DNA of 64,000 nucleotides, taken from NCBI RefSeq assembly GCF_000317535.1, contig NC_019757.1, positions 5,545,501 to 5,609,500 of the forward strand, written 5' to 3'. The stretch is from Cylindrospermum stagnale PCC 7417 (GTDB lineage: Bacteria > Cyanobacteriota > Cyanobacteriia > Cyanobacteriales > Nostocaceae). Below are positions 1 to 8,846 of this stretch, in pieces. The translations under genes were made by a program, and so were the position numbers. Positions within the stretch are counted from its first letter, which is position 1, and every line of letters starts with the position of its first letter. The notes under the pieces are model-generated. The model was given only the letters and a program-made list of their open reading frames with translations. It was not told the DNA's origin and did not search any database.

Positions 1-2
1 AA

Positions 3-386
3 AGTGTTACTTCTAATACTAGCCGTGTGTTGTTAGTCAGCGACCTCAAGAGTCAAGTGGGTGTCACCATTAGCCGCACAGCAGCCAAGGGCGTTTTGCG
101 GGGTGATTCTTCAGATGAAGCAGTGCTAGAGTTTTATGAAAAAGTCCCAAATGTGAAAGTAGGAGATTTAGTTTCTACATCTACTTATAGTCAGAAGTTT
201 CCCTCTGGCTTGGCAGTAGGCAGAGTTAAGTCTCTGGATTTAAAAAAACTCCCCGCATCAATCGCCAAAATTGAGCTATTCCCGCCGATTCGGTCTTTAG
301 ATTGGGTGAGTATCTATCCTAAGCCAGAAATGCCAGAACCGGAAAATCCAAATTTGGCAAATGAACAGCTGCAAAAGTCTCGTTAG
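3..386 (+). CDS. mreC: Rod shape-determining protein MreC, C-terminal part (5' truncated by the window)
   Basis: The reading frame is open from the first bases, so the gene begins before the window; about 127 C-terminal residues are visible. They match the MreC beta-domain, with a stretch near VLLVSDLKSQVGVTISRT followed by KVGDLVSTSTYSQKFPSGLAVGRV. MreC is a membrane-anchored periplasmic protein that links MreB filaments to the peptidoglycan elongation machinery. The mreD gene follows 23 bases later in the same direction, the usual mreB-mreC-mreD order, which supports the call. The tail after the last beta strand is proline-rich and probably disordered. Confidence 0.9.
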   Translation, partial: SVTSNTSRVLLVSDLKSQVGVTISRTAAKGVLRGDSSDEAVLEFYEKVPNVKVGDLVSTSTYSQKFPSGLAVGRVKSLDLKKLPASIAKIELFPPIRSLDWVSIYPKPEMPEPENPNLANEQLQKSR

Positions 387-409
387 ATTCGCGAAAATTT
401 CACAAAACA

Positions 410-1048
410 ATGAAGATTCCTGGATTGGGTGGTAACAGGCTTCTAAAGTCAAAATCGCCAGAGCGAAAATCCAAAACCATAACCCAGCCGCTGGCGCATT
501 GGCATCCCCGCATCCGTCAACTGCTGGATTGGACGGTAACAGTCGGGTCTGTACTGTTATGTTTATGGTTGCTACCAACCCGTCTCCCAGGTATGGAATT
601 ATTGGGGATTGGTCCCAATTGGCTGTTAATTTGGGTGGTGGCTTGGAGTGTCAAGCGCCCAGTGTTTGTGGGAGCATTAGCAGGTATAGTGCTAGGAATG
701 CTGCAAGATGGGTTTACATCACCTGACCCTACTCATGCATTAAGTCTAGGGATAGTGGGGATGCTCACTAGTCTGATTCAGAAGCAGCGCTTTATCCAAG
801 AAGACTTTATTTCTATTGCTTTAATCGTCTTTGTGATGGCAGTTTTGTCAGAGACTATCTTTGGTTTACAACTGACTTTGATGCGCGATGGCTACGGCGG
901 GCAAAGCCTACGCCAAGTGGAATCCATTTGGAAATACTACCAGGTCGTCGCCCTTGCTTCCTCGATTCTCAGTAGCCTGTGGGCGCCTGTGGTTTACTAT
1001 CCCTTAAATCGTTGGTGGCAGCAGATGAAATTGTTAGATCAGTCTTAG
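410..1048 (+). CDS. mreD: Rod shape-determining protein MreD
   Basis: The 212-residue product has a basic N-terminus of about 45 residues followed by several hydrophobic helices, including VGSVLLCLWLLPTRLPGM, a run near LLIWVVAWSVKRPVFVGALA, and later FISIALIVFVMAVLSETIF. This is the layout of cyanobacterial MreD, an inner-membrane partner of MreC in cell-wall elongation. It lies directly behind mreC and is almost certainly co-transcribed with it. Sequence conservation in MreD is low, so position carries much of the weight. The N-terminal extension before the first helix is longer than in enterobacterial MreD. Confidence 0.88.
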   Translation: MKIPGLGGNRLLKSKSPERKSKTITQPLAHWHPRIRQLLDWTVTVGSVLLCLWLLPTRLPGMELLGIGPNWLLIWVVAWSVKRPVFVGALAGIVLGMLQDGFTSPDPTHALSLGIVGMLTSLIQKQRFIQEDFISIALIVFVMAVLSETIFGLQLTLMRDGYGGQSLRQVESIWKYYQVVALASSILSSLWAPVVYYPLNRWWQQMKLLDQS

Positions 1049-1311
1049 GCAATTCAAAATTTTCTTGATGATAACCGCCCACAGAGTCAACAGTTAAATG
1101 GGTCTGTACATTCGTCAGGGATCAGGGCATCTGCCTTTATCCCTAACTTACATTTATGCAAGAGAATTTGGGCAACTTCTGGCAATATAGACTCAAGCTA
1201 GCGAGAAGTTTAATTTAAATCGAGACAGCCAACAATTAGATCAGAAGTGTTGAATGTTCACCAGAAACGTCGCTAGCTTGCCCAATATTTACAACATTAT
1301 TGCCTAAAATT

Positions 1312-2520
1312 ATGGATAATTCCCCAGTGGTCGCTCAAGCAGATGCATCCTCACCCAATGACACTCAGGAAAATGCACTACTAGTGGGGACGGCAGTTAG
1401 CTCAGATTCACCAAAGAAAGTAAGGGTAGGCAGTGACAATGACCGCCAAATGATGCAGCGGTGTTTGGAATTAGCCCGCCGCGCTTTAGGACGTACTTCG
1501 CCAAATCCCCTAGTGGGGGCGGTGATTGTCAAAGATGGGGAAATTGTCGGTGAAGGGTTTCATCCCCGTGCAGGTGAACCCCATGCGGAAGTTTTTGCTT
1601 TGAGAGCAGCAGGCAATCGCGCTCATGGAGCTACAATCTATGTCAGCCTCGAACCTTGCAATCACTATGGACGCACTCCCCCTTGTTCTGAAGCTTTAAT
1701 AGACGCTGGGGTGGCAAAGGTGGTGGTGGGTATGGTTGACCCTAACCCACTAGTCGCTGGCGGTGGTATTGACCGTTTACGTAGGGCGGGAATAGAAGTT
1801 TTGGTAGGAGTGGAAGAAGCAGCTTGTCATCAGCTAAATGAAGCTTTTGTTCATCGCATTCTCTACAAACGACCTATGGGCATTTTGAAATATGCCATGA
1901 CTTTAGATGGCAAAATTGCTACGAGTTTTGGTCACAGTGCTTGGGTAACCAGCCAAGAGGCCCGGAGCGAAGTACATCAACTGCGGTTAAGTTGTGATGC
2001 TGTAATTGTCGGTGGTAATACAGTCCGACAAGACAATCCTCACTTAACCAGTCATCAACCGGGGGGGCATAATCCCTTGCGGGTGGTGATGAGTCGCCGT
2101 CTAAACTTGCCAGAAAATGCCCGCCTGTGGCAAACAGCCGAAGCTCCGACTTTGGTGTTGACGGAGGTAGGCGCTAATCCTAATTTCCAAGATTTGTTGC
2201 GGAAACTTGGGGTGGAGGTAGTGGAATTGCCATTGCTGACACCAGATCAGGCAATGACCTATTTATATAAGCGAGGTTTTTGTAGCGTGTTGTGGGAGTG
2301 TGGTGGTACTTTAGCTGCAAGTGCGATCGCTCAAGGCGCAGTGCAAAAAGTCCTGGCTTTTATTGCCCCAAAAATCATTGGTGGTAGTAATGCTCCTACA
2401 CCTGTGGGCGATTTAGGTTTCACTACCATGACTGAGGCATTATCCCTAGAACGTGTACGTTGGCGAGTGATCGGTGTCGATTGCTTAGTGGAAGGTTATT
2501 TGCGCCAAAAAAGTCAATAG
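1312..2520 (+). CDS. ribD: Bifunctional riboflavin biosynthesis protein RibD (deaminase/reductase)
   Basis: RibD performs the second and third steps of riboflavin synthesis: deamination of the pyrimidine intermediate from GTP, then reduction of its ribosyl side chain. The deaminase half (about residues 45-190) shows the zinc site as PHAEVFAL (HAE) and EPCNHYGRTPPCSEAL (PCxxxGRTPPC). The reductase half begins near GILKYAMTLDGKIATSFGHS and continues through VIVGGNTVRQDNP and LWECGGTLAASAI. I chose the ATG at 1312; an in-frame TTG at 1300 would add four residues, and the first 45 residues before the deaminase core are low-complexity and poorly conserved in type. The gene stands alone. Confidence 0.95.
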   Translation: MDNSPVVAQADASSPNDTQENALLVGTAVSSDSPKKVRVGSDNDRQMMQRCLELARRALGRTSPNPLVGAVIVKDGEIVGEGFHPRAGEPHAEVFALRAAGNRAHGATIYVSLEPCNHYGRTPPCSEALIDAGVAKVVVGMVDPNPLVAGGGIDRLRRAGIEVLVGVEEAACHQLNEAFVHRILYKRPMGILKYAMTLDGKIATSFGHSAWVTSQEARSEVHQLRLSCDAVIVGGNTVRQDNPHLTSHQPGGHNPLRVVMSRRLNLPENARLWQTAEAPTLVLTEVGANPNFQDLLRKLGVEVVELPLLTPDQAMTYLYKRGFCSVLWECGGTLAASAIAQGAVQKVLAFIAPKIIGGSNAPTPVGDLGFTTMTEALSLERVRWRVIGVDCLVEGYLRQKSQ

Positions 2521-2583
2521 TCATCAGTCAATATTTGATTCTCATCACCCTTGACTTTTGCTTGGTATATTGTAACTTTTTGA

Positions 2584-2802
2584 TTATGACTGCTGGCGTT
2601 CATAAGCAATGTCACGTATGAGACTGAGCCTGGCTTGAATGTAGTCACTGAGGAAATCGGTGTCTTTGGGATCTAACAACGCTTGGGTTGTAGTTTGTTT
2701 GACCAACCACTGCACCAAGCTAGCATCGTCAAGCTGCAATAGGGTCATCGCTTGGGCAGCTTCAACCACAGACCAAAGCTGACGCATAATAGTAGGAGTC
2801 AT
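2584..2802 (-). CDS. Conserved cyanobacterial hypothetical protein, 72 residues
   Basis: I do not recognise a named domain. The 72-residue product appears all-helical, with MRQLWSVVEAAQAMTLLQLD, a central segment around SLVQWLVKQTTTQALL, and a C-terminal YIQARLSLIRDIAYERQQS. The composition and codon use fit a real small cyanobacterial protein. It converges on ribD with 63 bases between the two stops. An alternative ATG six codons in (MRQLW) would shorten it slightly. No function can be assigned. Confidence 0.65.
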   Translation of the reverse strand: MTPTIMRQLWSVVEAAQAMTLLQLDDASLVQWLVKQTTTQALLDPKDTDFLSDYIQARLSLIRDIAYERQQS

Positions 2803-3302
2803 CAGACCTCAATTTAATCATTAGCTTAGTTGTTTTCAGATTACACAATTCCAGCAGTAGCTGACGATATAAATGTACAAGATGAGATAACTATTATCAA
2901 AAACTTAATAAACAGATTTATAACTTGATGAAGATTAAGAAAAGGAAACTCTCAGCCAAAATTTCACAAAATTTAACTTGATTTAGAGAACAGTTATTAG
3001 CAATTAGCCAATACTAAGTTATGTTTTCCATAGCTAATTTGTAAATGTGGAAAGAAAATAGATTATTGAAAACAAATTATGATCAGGGGATTGTCTATTG
3101 CAAGATACTTTTAATGATTCTTAACTAAACGGTCTTGAAGTGAGATGTACTATACACTTCCACCTCTACCCGTACCTTAGTTAGTATTAAATTTTCTTTT
3201 TTCCGACAAAAATTCGCAAATCTTCATTATGATTGGAGCATTAGTATGCAAATAAGCCGTCTAGCATACTTGCTAGCAGCAGTTCTCTATTAATTCAGTG
3301 AG
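2803..3302. other. 500-base AT-rich intergenic region
   Basis: No open frame of convincing length or composition is present on either strand. The region lies between two divergently read genes and must hold both promoters, but I could not pick out a clear -35/-10 pair. No tandem array or large palindrome was seen. Confidence 0.5.
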
Positions 3303-5522
3303 ATGGTTAAGCCTGACAACAGCTTTAACACACTTGAAGAAACCTGCTTAACTCCAGAGGCTACTGAACTGAGTGCGTACGCCGGAGGTGCCGGCGAAGC
3401 ATGGAGAGGGAGCGCCCTTTATGAGGCGATCGCATTTTGTTGCCAAAATAGCAGCTTTGGCAAACTACTGCCAGATGCTTTCTATATCCATGTTGTGGCA
3501 CTACAAGCCCTGGACCCCTTGCTCCAGGGATATGAAAGCCGCGCCAGGAGTATCGCACCCCAAGCACAGGCAGCAACCCTCGTCAAATTTAGTACCAATA
3601 AGCCCAAAATTTCCTATTTGTTTTATCCTGATTTTGATACTGACCCTCATCCAGCTTTACAAGCCAGTATTCAAGTTGATTTAGAAACCCTAGAAGTCAA
3701 TTTCCGGGACTACAGCAACTCCGAAAATCCCCCCGTTTTGCACCGTAAAGAAACTTTCGTTACCCCTGATTATCACCTTTACGAACAATTTGCCGCCCTA
3801 ACTCGCGCTCAAGAAGCTTTAGGTCTACTAGCTAATTCTAGAGGTATCGGTACAAGACTGGGATGGCAACAACGGCTGCAAGATTACGGCGTGGAAATAC
3901 AGGGATATACGCTCATCCAAAGGCAAGCAACCATCCCACGGGTAACTTTAGCACCCCGGATAGACCGTCATAAAGCGGCGATTGTGCGTAATGACTTATC
4001 CCGCCCTGTACGTTTAGCCCTAGAAGCTAATTTATTCACCCCAGATACCACCTTTTTTGACTATGGTTGCGGACACGGCGGCGACGTTAACCGCTTAGAA
4101 CAGCAAGGTTATAATAGTTGTGGATGGGACCCTTATTACTCACCCGATACTCGGACAGCGCCGGCGGATATTGTTAACATTGGCTTTGTGATTAATGTCA
4201 TCGAAGACCAAAGCGAACGCCGAGATGCTTTGGTTCAAGCCTGGGAACTGACTCAAAAAGTTTTGCTAGTCGCCGCCCAAGTTTTGATAGCTGACACTAA
4301 CAGAGGTGTAGTAGCTTATGGCGATGGCGTCATCACTAACCGCAATACTTTTCAGAAATATTACGACCAAGAAGAACTGAAAATTTACATCGACCAAGTG
4401 CTTGGAGTGGATGCGATTCCCGTAGCCTTGGGAGTGTATTTTGTATTCAAAGATGAAGCCCAGGCACAATCATTCCGGGCTTCTCGCTACCGTTCTCGCG
4501 CTACTACCCCCAGAGTGAGGGCTTGCATTAAGCGATTTGAGGAGTATCAGGATCTGTTAGCCCCGCTGATGTCTTTTATGACTGAACGTGGTCGCCTTCC
4601 CAGTAAAGACGAATTACCACAAGAAGCTGATATCAGTGCAGAATTTGGCAGCTTACGGCGTGCTTTCCAAGTAATTTTACAGGCGACAGACCCCCAAGAA
4701 TGGCAGGCAATTTCGGAAAAACGCCGTCAAGACTTGATGGTTTATTTAGCTCTTTGTCAATTCAGCCGTCGACCGAAATTAGCAACCTTAGCCCCAGAAG
4801 CGCAAGACGATATCCTCGGCTTATTTGGGACTTACAAACAAGCTTGGCTAAATGCTGAACAGATGTTACACAGCTTGGGGAATACAGAAATCATTGTGGA
4901 ACGTTGCCAAAATAGCCCTGTTGGCAAAAAATTAGCAAATTCTCTCTGGGTTCATATTTCCGCCCTACAATCTCTAGATCCTCTATTGCGCCTTTATGAA
5001 GGTTGTGCTAGTCGCACCATCGGACGTTTAGAGGAAACTAATGTAATTAAATTTCATACCAAAACACCCAAGATTTCCTATCTTTTTTACCCAGATTTTG
5101 ATGCTGACCCCCATCCAGGATTACATACTGGAATGGAAATTGATCTACGTGACTTACACGTGACTTATCGAGATTACGATATTGATGATGACCCGCCAGT
5201 GTTACACCAGAAAGATGCTTTAGTTACTCCTGACTATTGGCTGTATGAGAAGTTTGCTAAGTTAACTCGCCAAGAAGAAGATTGGGGATTATTAAATAAT
5301 TGGCGGAGTATTAGTCATCGTTCTGGTTGGCGTAAATGTTTGGCAGATAATTGTGCAATTCTGAAAAACTATAATTTATATTGGCGCAAGGATGCTGACC
5401 CTTATAAACTTAAGGTGCTGCGTTCTGCTGTGGAAAGTCGGCAACACAAAAGGCGTAAAGCTATTAAAAATCAGCAGTCAGAGCTAGATACTTCTACTAA
5501 TATTGAGTTGGAAGAATGTTAA
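3303..5522 (+). CDS. DNA phosphorothioation-associated putative methyltransferase with duplicated flanking domain
   Basis: The 739-residue product has a central Rossmann-type methyltransferase core: the S-adenosylmethionine motif reads TTFFDYGCGHGGDVNRL at about residues 249-265, followed by GWDPYYSP and GFVINVIEDQSERRDAL. This core resembles the family annotated as DNA phosphorothioation-associated putative methyltransferase. Residues about 45-205 and 540-695 are copies of one domain: both contain ALQ(A/S)LDPLL, then KPKISYLFYPDFD or TPKISYLFYPDFD with DPHP, then VTPDY and a closing tryptophan-rich segment. The methyltransferase is therefore flanked by a duplicated module. No dnd sulfur-modification genes are in the window, so the link to phosphorothioation is by family resemblance only. 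A HIP1 site near 3425 suggests long residence in the genome. The ATG lacks a strong ribosome-binding site. Confidence 0.72.
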   Translation: MVKPDNSFNTLEETCLTPEATELSAYAGGAGEAWRGSALYEAIAFCCQNSSFGKLLPDAFYIHVVALQALDPLLQGYESRARSIAPQAQAATLVKFSTNKPKISYLFYPDFDTDPHPALQASIQVDLETLEVNFRDYSNSENPPVLHRKETFVTPDYHLYEQFAALTRAQEALGLLANSRGIGTRLGWQQRLQDYGVEIQGYTLIQRQATIPRVTLAPRIDRHKAAIVRNDLSRPVRLALEANLFTPDTTFFDYGCGHGGDVNRLEQQGYNSCGWDPYYSPDTRTAPADIVNIGFVINVIEDQSERRDALVQAWELTQKVLLVAAQVLIADTNRGVVAYGDGVITNRNTFQKYYDQEELKIYIDQVLGVDAIPVALGVYFVFKDEAQAQSFRASRYRSRATTPRVRACIKRFEEYQDLLAPLMSFMTERGRLPSKDELPQEADISAEFGSLRRAFQVILQATDPQEWQAISEKRRQDLMVYLALCQFSRRPKLATLAPEAQDDILGLFGTYKQAWLNAEQMLHSLGNTEIIVERCQNSPVGKKLANSLWVHISALQSLDPLLRLYEGCASRTIGRLEETNVIKFHTKTPKISYLFYPDFDADPHPGLHTGMEIDLRDLHVTYRDYDIDDDPPVLHQKDALVTPDYWLYEKFAKLTRQEEDWGLLNNWRSISHRSGWRKCLADNCAILKNYNLYWRKDADPYKLKVLRSAVESRQHKRRKAIKNQQSELDTSTNIELEEC

Positions 5523-5580
5523 GTAGATTACTTTGCCCCTGGTGGCAGCGTCCTTAAGACAGGAGCGATCTTAATTTGAA

Positions 5581-5667
5581 TAAGTAGAGCAACATAAATA
5601 ATTAAAGTTTTGTAGTAAGGGCTTCAGCCCTACTTTGAGGGCTAAAGCCCTCACTACGAGCTAATTT
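5581..5667 (+). repeat. Palindromic MITE-like dispersed repeat, copy A
   Basis: The core is an inverted repeat in which GTAGTAAGGGCTTCAGCCCT pairs with AGGGCTAAAGCCCTCACTAC. It is flanked on the left by TAAGTAGAGCAAC and a short AT run and on the right by GAGCTAATT. Copies on the opposite strand occur at 31057-31172 and 44074-44190; this copy lacks the far right end seen in them. Confidence 0.8.
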
Positions 5668-5685
5668 CAACAGATGTTTTTTTAA

Positions 5686-6264
5686 TTAAATCTGCTTGGC
5701 TAATTTTACCCATTGTTCAATTCCCTTTTTAGTGGGTTGTCCAAGGTTGCCGAATGTCCAAATATCTCGTTTATGCTGTGGGCCATAGCTGATGTGAATT
5801 GGTCTTTGGGTTCCGTAAAAGTAGAGGGAATCAAAGGGGAGTTGTGTTTGCAAAATCCAATCTACAAGCTGGTTGCTGGGTAAATCTGTAATCAGAAAGT
5901 CACAAGCTGCACCTAATCTTTCGCAGTAGTATTTACCGTTACTTTTGACTTCATAAGCCATGTGTTGGTCTAATTCAGGAGCAACACGACCATTCTTTTT
6001 ACCTGTAGCTGGGTCGGTTTTTTCGAGATATTTCTTTAAATCTTGGGAGCAAAAACCATAGGTGAGGTGAAACCTGGTAATTCCAAAGAAGTCGATGATA
6101 TGGTCGAGGATAAATTTATTTAAGTCTTGGAATGCGGGAACTGTTTCTTGGATATTTTGTGGAAACGGATTTATTTGATTAGCATATTTATTATAAGTTT
6201 GTGTGCAAGTACAAAATTCATTTAGTGTGAGGTATTTGCCTATTTTTAAATCTTTAATGTTCAT
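5686..6264 (-). CDS. Peptidase M15-like protein
   Basis: The 192-residue product has the outline of the M15 zinc peptidase fold (D-Ala-D-Ala carboxypeptidase/endolysin type). An N-terminal YLTLNEFC segment is like the start of Peptidase_M15_3 domains. Three candidate zinc ligands are in the right order: His101 in LDQHMAYEV, Asp122 in RLGAACDFLI and His157 in RPIHISYGP. The segment between the first His and the Asp is longer than in classical members, so the assignment is tentative and catalytic activity is unproven. It converges on the phosphorothioation-associated methyltransferase gene with a dispersed repeat between them. No signal peptide is evident, so a cytoplasmic non-peptidase role is possible. 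Confidence 0.55.
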   Translation of the reverse strand: MNIKDLKIGKYLTLNEFCTCTQTYNKYANQINPFPQNIQETVPAFQDLNKFILDHIIDFFGITRFHLTYGFCSQDLKKYLEKTDPATGKKNGRVAPELDQHMAYEVKSNGKYYCERLGAACDFLITDLPSNQLVDWILQTQLPFDSLYFYGTQRPIHISYGPQHKRDIWTFGNLGQPTKKGIEQWVKLAKQI

Positions 6265-6347
6265 GAGTAAATGCTCAAATAGTATTGAGGTTGGTGATAT
6301 ATGGCAATTTTATCTAATTAGACATATATGTATTATGCAGAACCCCT

Positions 6348-6375
6348 GTAGAGACGTTGCATGCAACGTCTCTAC
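6348..6375. repeat. Perfect 28-base palindrome
   Basis: GTAGAGACGTTGCA is followed at once by its exact reverse complement. Such palindromes are a common dispersed repeat type in Nostoc-like genomes. It lies between the M15-like gene and folB, 84 bases beyond the start of the former. Confidence 0.8.
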
Positions 6376-6484
6376 ATTCTTTCTAGAACTTAGTACAGAT
6401 TTTCGTTAATTCATATCTTTGTTGTTGGTAATGGTGCTTAGATGAAGATAGGACTATGACAAGTCATCTTTTGAATGGACAAAA

Positions 6485-6856
6485 TTACGAAATATTGGAT
6501 TTGCTTCTAGTCAGTTCGATGCTAATTTTGCCGCTAAAGTCGGGAATGGGTGCTGCGGGTTTACTCAAAATGACTTGGACTTGGGTGAGGCGATCGCATT
6601 TTTCGAGGATAGAATCGGCGATGGTGGCGACCAAACGTTCTACCAGAGAGAATTTGGAGGTTTTGATCAGATGCTGAACCATGCTGATGATGCTGCGATA
6701 ATCGAGGGTATCTGCGATCGCATCTGACTGACCGGCGACGGAGAGATCCAGCCATAACTTTACATCTACCTCAAACCATTGCCCTAGCACCTGTTCCTCT
6801 GGTAGGAACCCAGTATAGCCATAGGCGCGAATTCCCGTTACATGAATACAGTCCAT
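6485..6856 (-). CDS. folB: Dihydroneopterin aldolase FolB
   Basis: FolB converts 7,8-dihydroneopterin to 6-hydroxymethyl-7,8-dihydropterin and glycolaldehyde in folate synthesis. The 123-residue product is of normal length and shows the family landmarks: GIRAYGYTGFLPEEQVLGQWFEVD near the start, DTLDYRSI in the middle, SLVERLVATIADSIL with the conserved glutamate, and a C-terminal VQVILSKPAAPIP with the lysine expected in the active site. It is divergent from menD, sharing a short promoter region of about 85 bases. Confidence 0.95.
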   Translation of the reverse strand: MDCIHVTGIRAYGYTGFLPEEQVLGQWFEVDVKLWLDLSVAGQSDAIADTLDYRSIISMVQHLIKTSKFSLVERLVATIADSILEKCDRLTQVQVILSKPAAPIPDFSGKISIELTRSKSNIS

Positions 6857-6940
6857 AAAAGTTTGAGAGCGAATTTTGCGTTTTAACGAATTTTCCTATA
6901 CAAAATCTACAATTAGAAATTGTCTTCTCGCTTTGATTCA

Positions 6941-8692
6941 ATGCAGATTGCTTTGAGGAATGTTAATCAGGTTTGGGCTTATATCTTGACACAGACGTTA
7001 AAGCGCTTGGGGTTGACTTGCGCCGTTATCTGTCCCGGTTCCCGTTCGACAGCTTTAACCGTCGCTTTTGCCCAACTTGTGCCTGATATTGAGGCGATTT
7101 CGATTCTCGATGAACGTTCCGCTGCCTTTTTTGCTTTGGGACAAGGGAAAGCCACGGGACGTCCTGTGGTGCTTGTTTGCACTTCTGGGACTGCGGGAGC
7201 GAACTTTTACCCAGCGGTAATTGAAGCTAAAGAAAGTCGTGTCCCTTTGTTGATTTTAACCGCCGATAGACCACAAGAATTGCGAGAATGTCACTCTGGG
7301 CAAACTATCGACCAGGTGAGATTGTATGGTAACTACCCAAATTGGCAAGCTGAGTTAGCTCTGCCATCCCTAGATATGGGAATTTTAGCGTATTTGAGAC
7401 AAACGATAATTTATAGCTGGGAGCGTTGCCAAGCGCCTACAGGCGGGGCTGTACACTTAAATATTCCTTTTCGTGACCCCCTTGCACCGATACCTGATGT
7501 AAATGAAGCGTCTCTACAATTATTGCTTTCACAGTTTCAGCCTGAAGAGTTTTTTGCTGGTGTACCAATTACCGATTACCGATTACCGATTACCGATTAC
7601 CGATTACCGAAAGAATGGAAAGATTGTAAACGCGGTTTGATTATCGCTGGAGTTGCCCAACCGCAACGACCACAGGAATATTGTAGTGCGATCGCTAAAC
7701 TTTCCCAATCTCTCAACTGGCCGGTTTTAGCCGAGGGACTTTCCCCAGTGAGAAATTATGCAGAACTCAACCCCTACTTAATTTCTACCTATGATCTAAT
7801 TTTGCGAAATCAGCAATTTGCAAAACAGCTAACACCAGAAATGGTAATTCAAATCGGGGAAATGCCCACAAGTAAAGAACTGCGTACTTGGATAAATGCC
7901 ACACAACCCCGACGCTGGATAATCGACAACAGCGATCAAAATCTCGATCCTCTCCACGGGAGAACTACCCATTTACGGATATCTGTAGAAAATCTAGAGA
8001 CTGAGAAACTGGAAATAACTAGAAACTGGGAATATTTGCAAAAATGGTGTGATGCTGAAACGAAAGTCAGAAAAAATATTGATGATACTTTTGAAAATAT
8101 AGATAAATTAATTGAATGTAAAGCAGCTTGGTTAATTTCTCAAAATCTCCCACCAGAAACACCGCTGTTTATTTCCAATAGTATGCCGGTGCGGGATGTA
8201 GAATTTTTCTGGAAACCGAATAATTTAAAAGTGAAATCTTATTTTAACCGGGGTGCAAATGGCATTGATGGCACATTATCCACCGCTTTAGGAATAGCAC
8301 ATCGTCAGCAAAGCAGTGTTATGTTAACAGGAGATTTAGCTTTATTGCACGATACCAACGGTTTTTTAATTAGAAATAAATTTGTTGGACATCTGACGAT
8401 TATCTTAATTAACAACAATGGCGGGGGAATTTTTGAAATGTTACCCATCGCCAATTTTGAACCACCTTTTGAAGAGTTTTTTGCCACTCCCCAAGATATT
8501 GATTTTGCTCTGTTATGCGCTACTTACAATGTGCAGCATGAATTGATAATTTCTTGGGAGCATTTACAGGAAAGATTAAACCCGCTACCAAAAACAGGTA
8601 TTCGGGTTTTAGAGATAAGGACAAATCGCAAGTTAGATGCCAAGTGGAGAAAGGAGAATTTAGGTAACTTTTCGGTGGATATTGTGATTTAA
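6941..8692 (+). CDS. menD: 2-succinyl-5-enolpyruvyl-6-hydroxy-3-cyclohexene-1-carboxylate synthase MenD, with in-frame heptamer-repeat insertion
   Basis: MenD is the thiamine-diphosphate enzyme that joins isochorismate and 2-oxoglutarate; in cyanobacteria the pathway leads to phylloquinone for photosystem I. N-terminal landmarks are CPGSRSTALTVAFAQ and DERSAAFFALGQGKATGRP; the cofactor region is GDLALLHDTNGFLI followed by INNNGGGIFEMLP. Residues about 207-228 read PITDYRLPITDYRLPITDYR, which is a translated array of the ATTACCG heptamer and is not expected in the family. The ATG at 6941 is preferred; an in-frame TTG at 6920 would add seven residues. The total of 583 residues is normal, allowing for the insertion. 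It is divergent from folB. Confidence 0.94.
   Translation: MQIALRNVNQVWAYILTQTLKRLGLTCAVICPGSRSTALTVAFAQLVPDIEAISILDERSAAFFALGQGKATGRPVVLVCTSGTAGANFYPAVIEAKESRVPLLILTADRPQELRECHSGQTIDQVRLYGNYPNWQAELALPSLDMGILAYLRQTIIYSWERCQAPTGGAVHLNIPFRDPLAPIPDVNEASLQLLLSQFQPEEFFAGVPITDYRLPITDYRLPKEWKDCKRGLIIAGVAQPQRPQEYCSAIAKLSQSLNWPVLAEGLSPVRNYAELNPYLISTYDLILRNQQFAKQLTPEMVIQIGEMPTSKELRTWINATQPRRWIIDNSDQNLDPLHGRTTHLRISVENLETEKLEITRNWEYLQKWCDAETKVRKNIDDTFENIDKLIECKAAWLISQNLPPETPLFISNSMPVRDVEFFWKPNNLKVKSYFNRGANGIDGTLSTALGIAHRQQSSVMLTGDLALLHDTNGFLIRNKFVGHLTIILINNNGGGIFEMLPIANFEPPFEEFFATPQDIDFALLCATYNVQHELIISWEHLQERLNPLPKTGIRVLEIRTNRKLDAKWRKENLGNFSVDIVI
7568..7609 (+). repeat. Heptamer array (ATTACCG, six units) inside menD
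   Basis: Six head-to-tail heptamers lie entirely within the menD reading frame. Three units make 21 bases, so the translation repeats every seven residues as PITDYRL. The same class of repeat is intergenic elsewhere in the window. Confidence 0.9.
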
Positions 8693-8792
8693 GTATTCTC
8701 TGATAAGCATTAAAAGGAAAGGCTTTCACAGTAATGCTAGCAAGCTGACACACCAAAAATCGTGAGACAATCCAAACTAATATAGCAAACTA

Positions 8793-8825
8793 AAATAGCC
8801 ACTGTTAATACCAGTGACTATTTTT
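8793..8825. terminator. Candidate bidirectional terminator between menD and the gene facing it
   Basis: AAATAGCCACTG pairs with CAGTGACTATTT across a seven-base loop with one internal mismatch, and is followed by a T run on the plus strand and preceded by an A-rich stretch. It sits between two convergent genes. Confidence 0.6.
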
Positions 8826-8846
8826 ATATTTAATACAAGGGATTAA

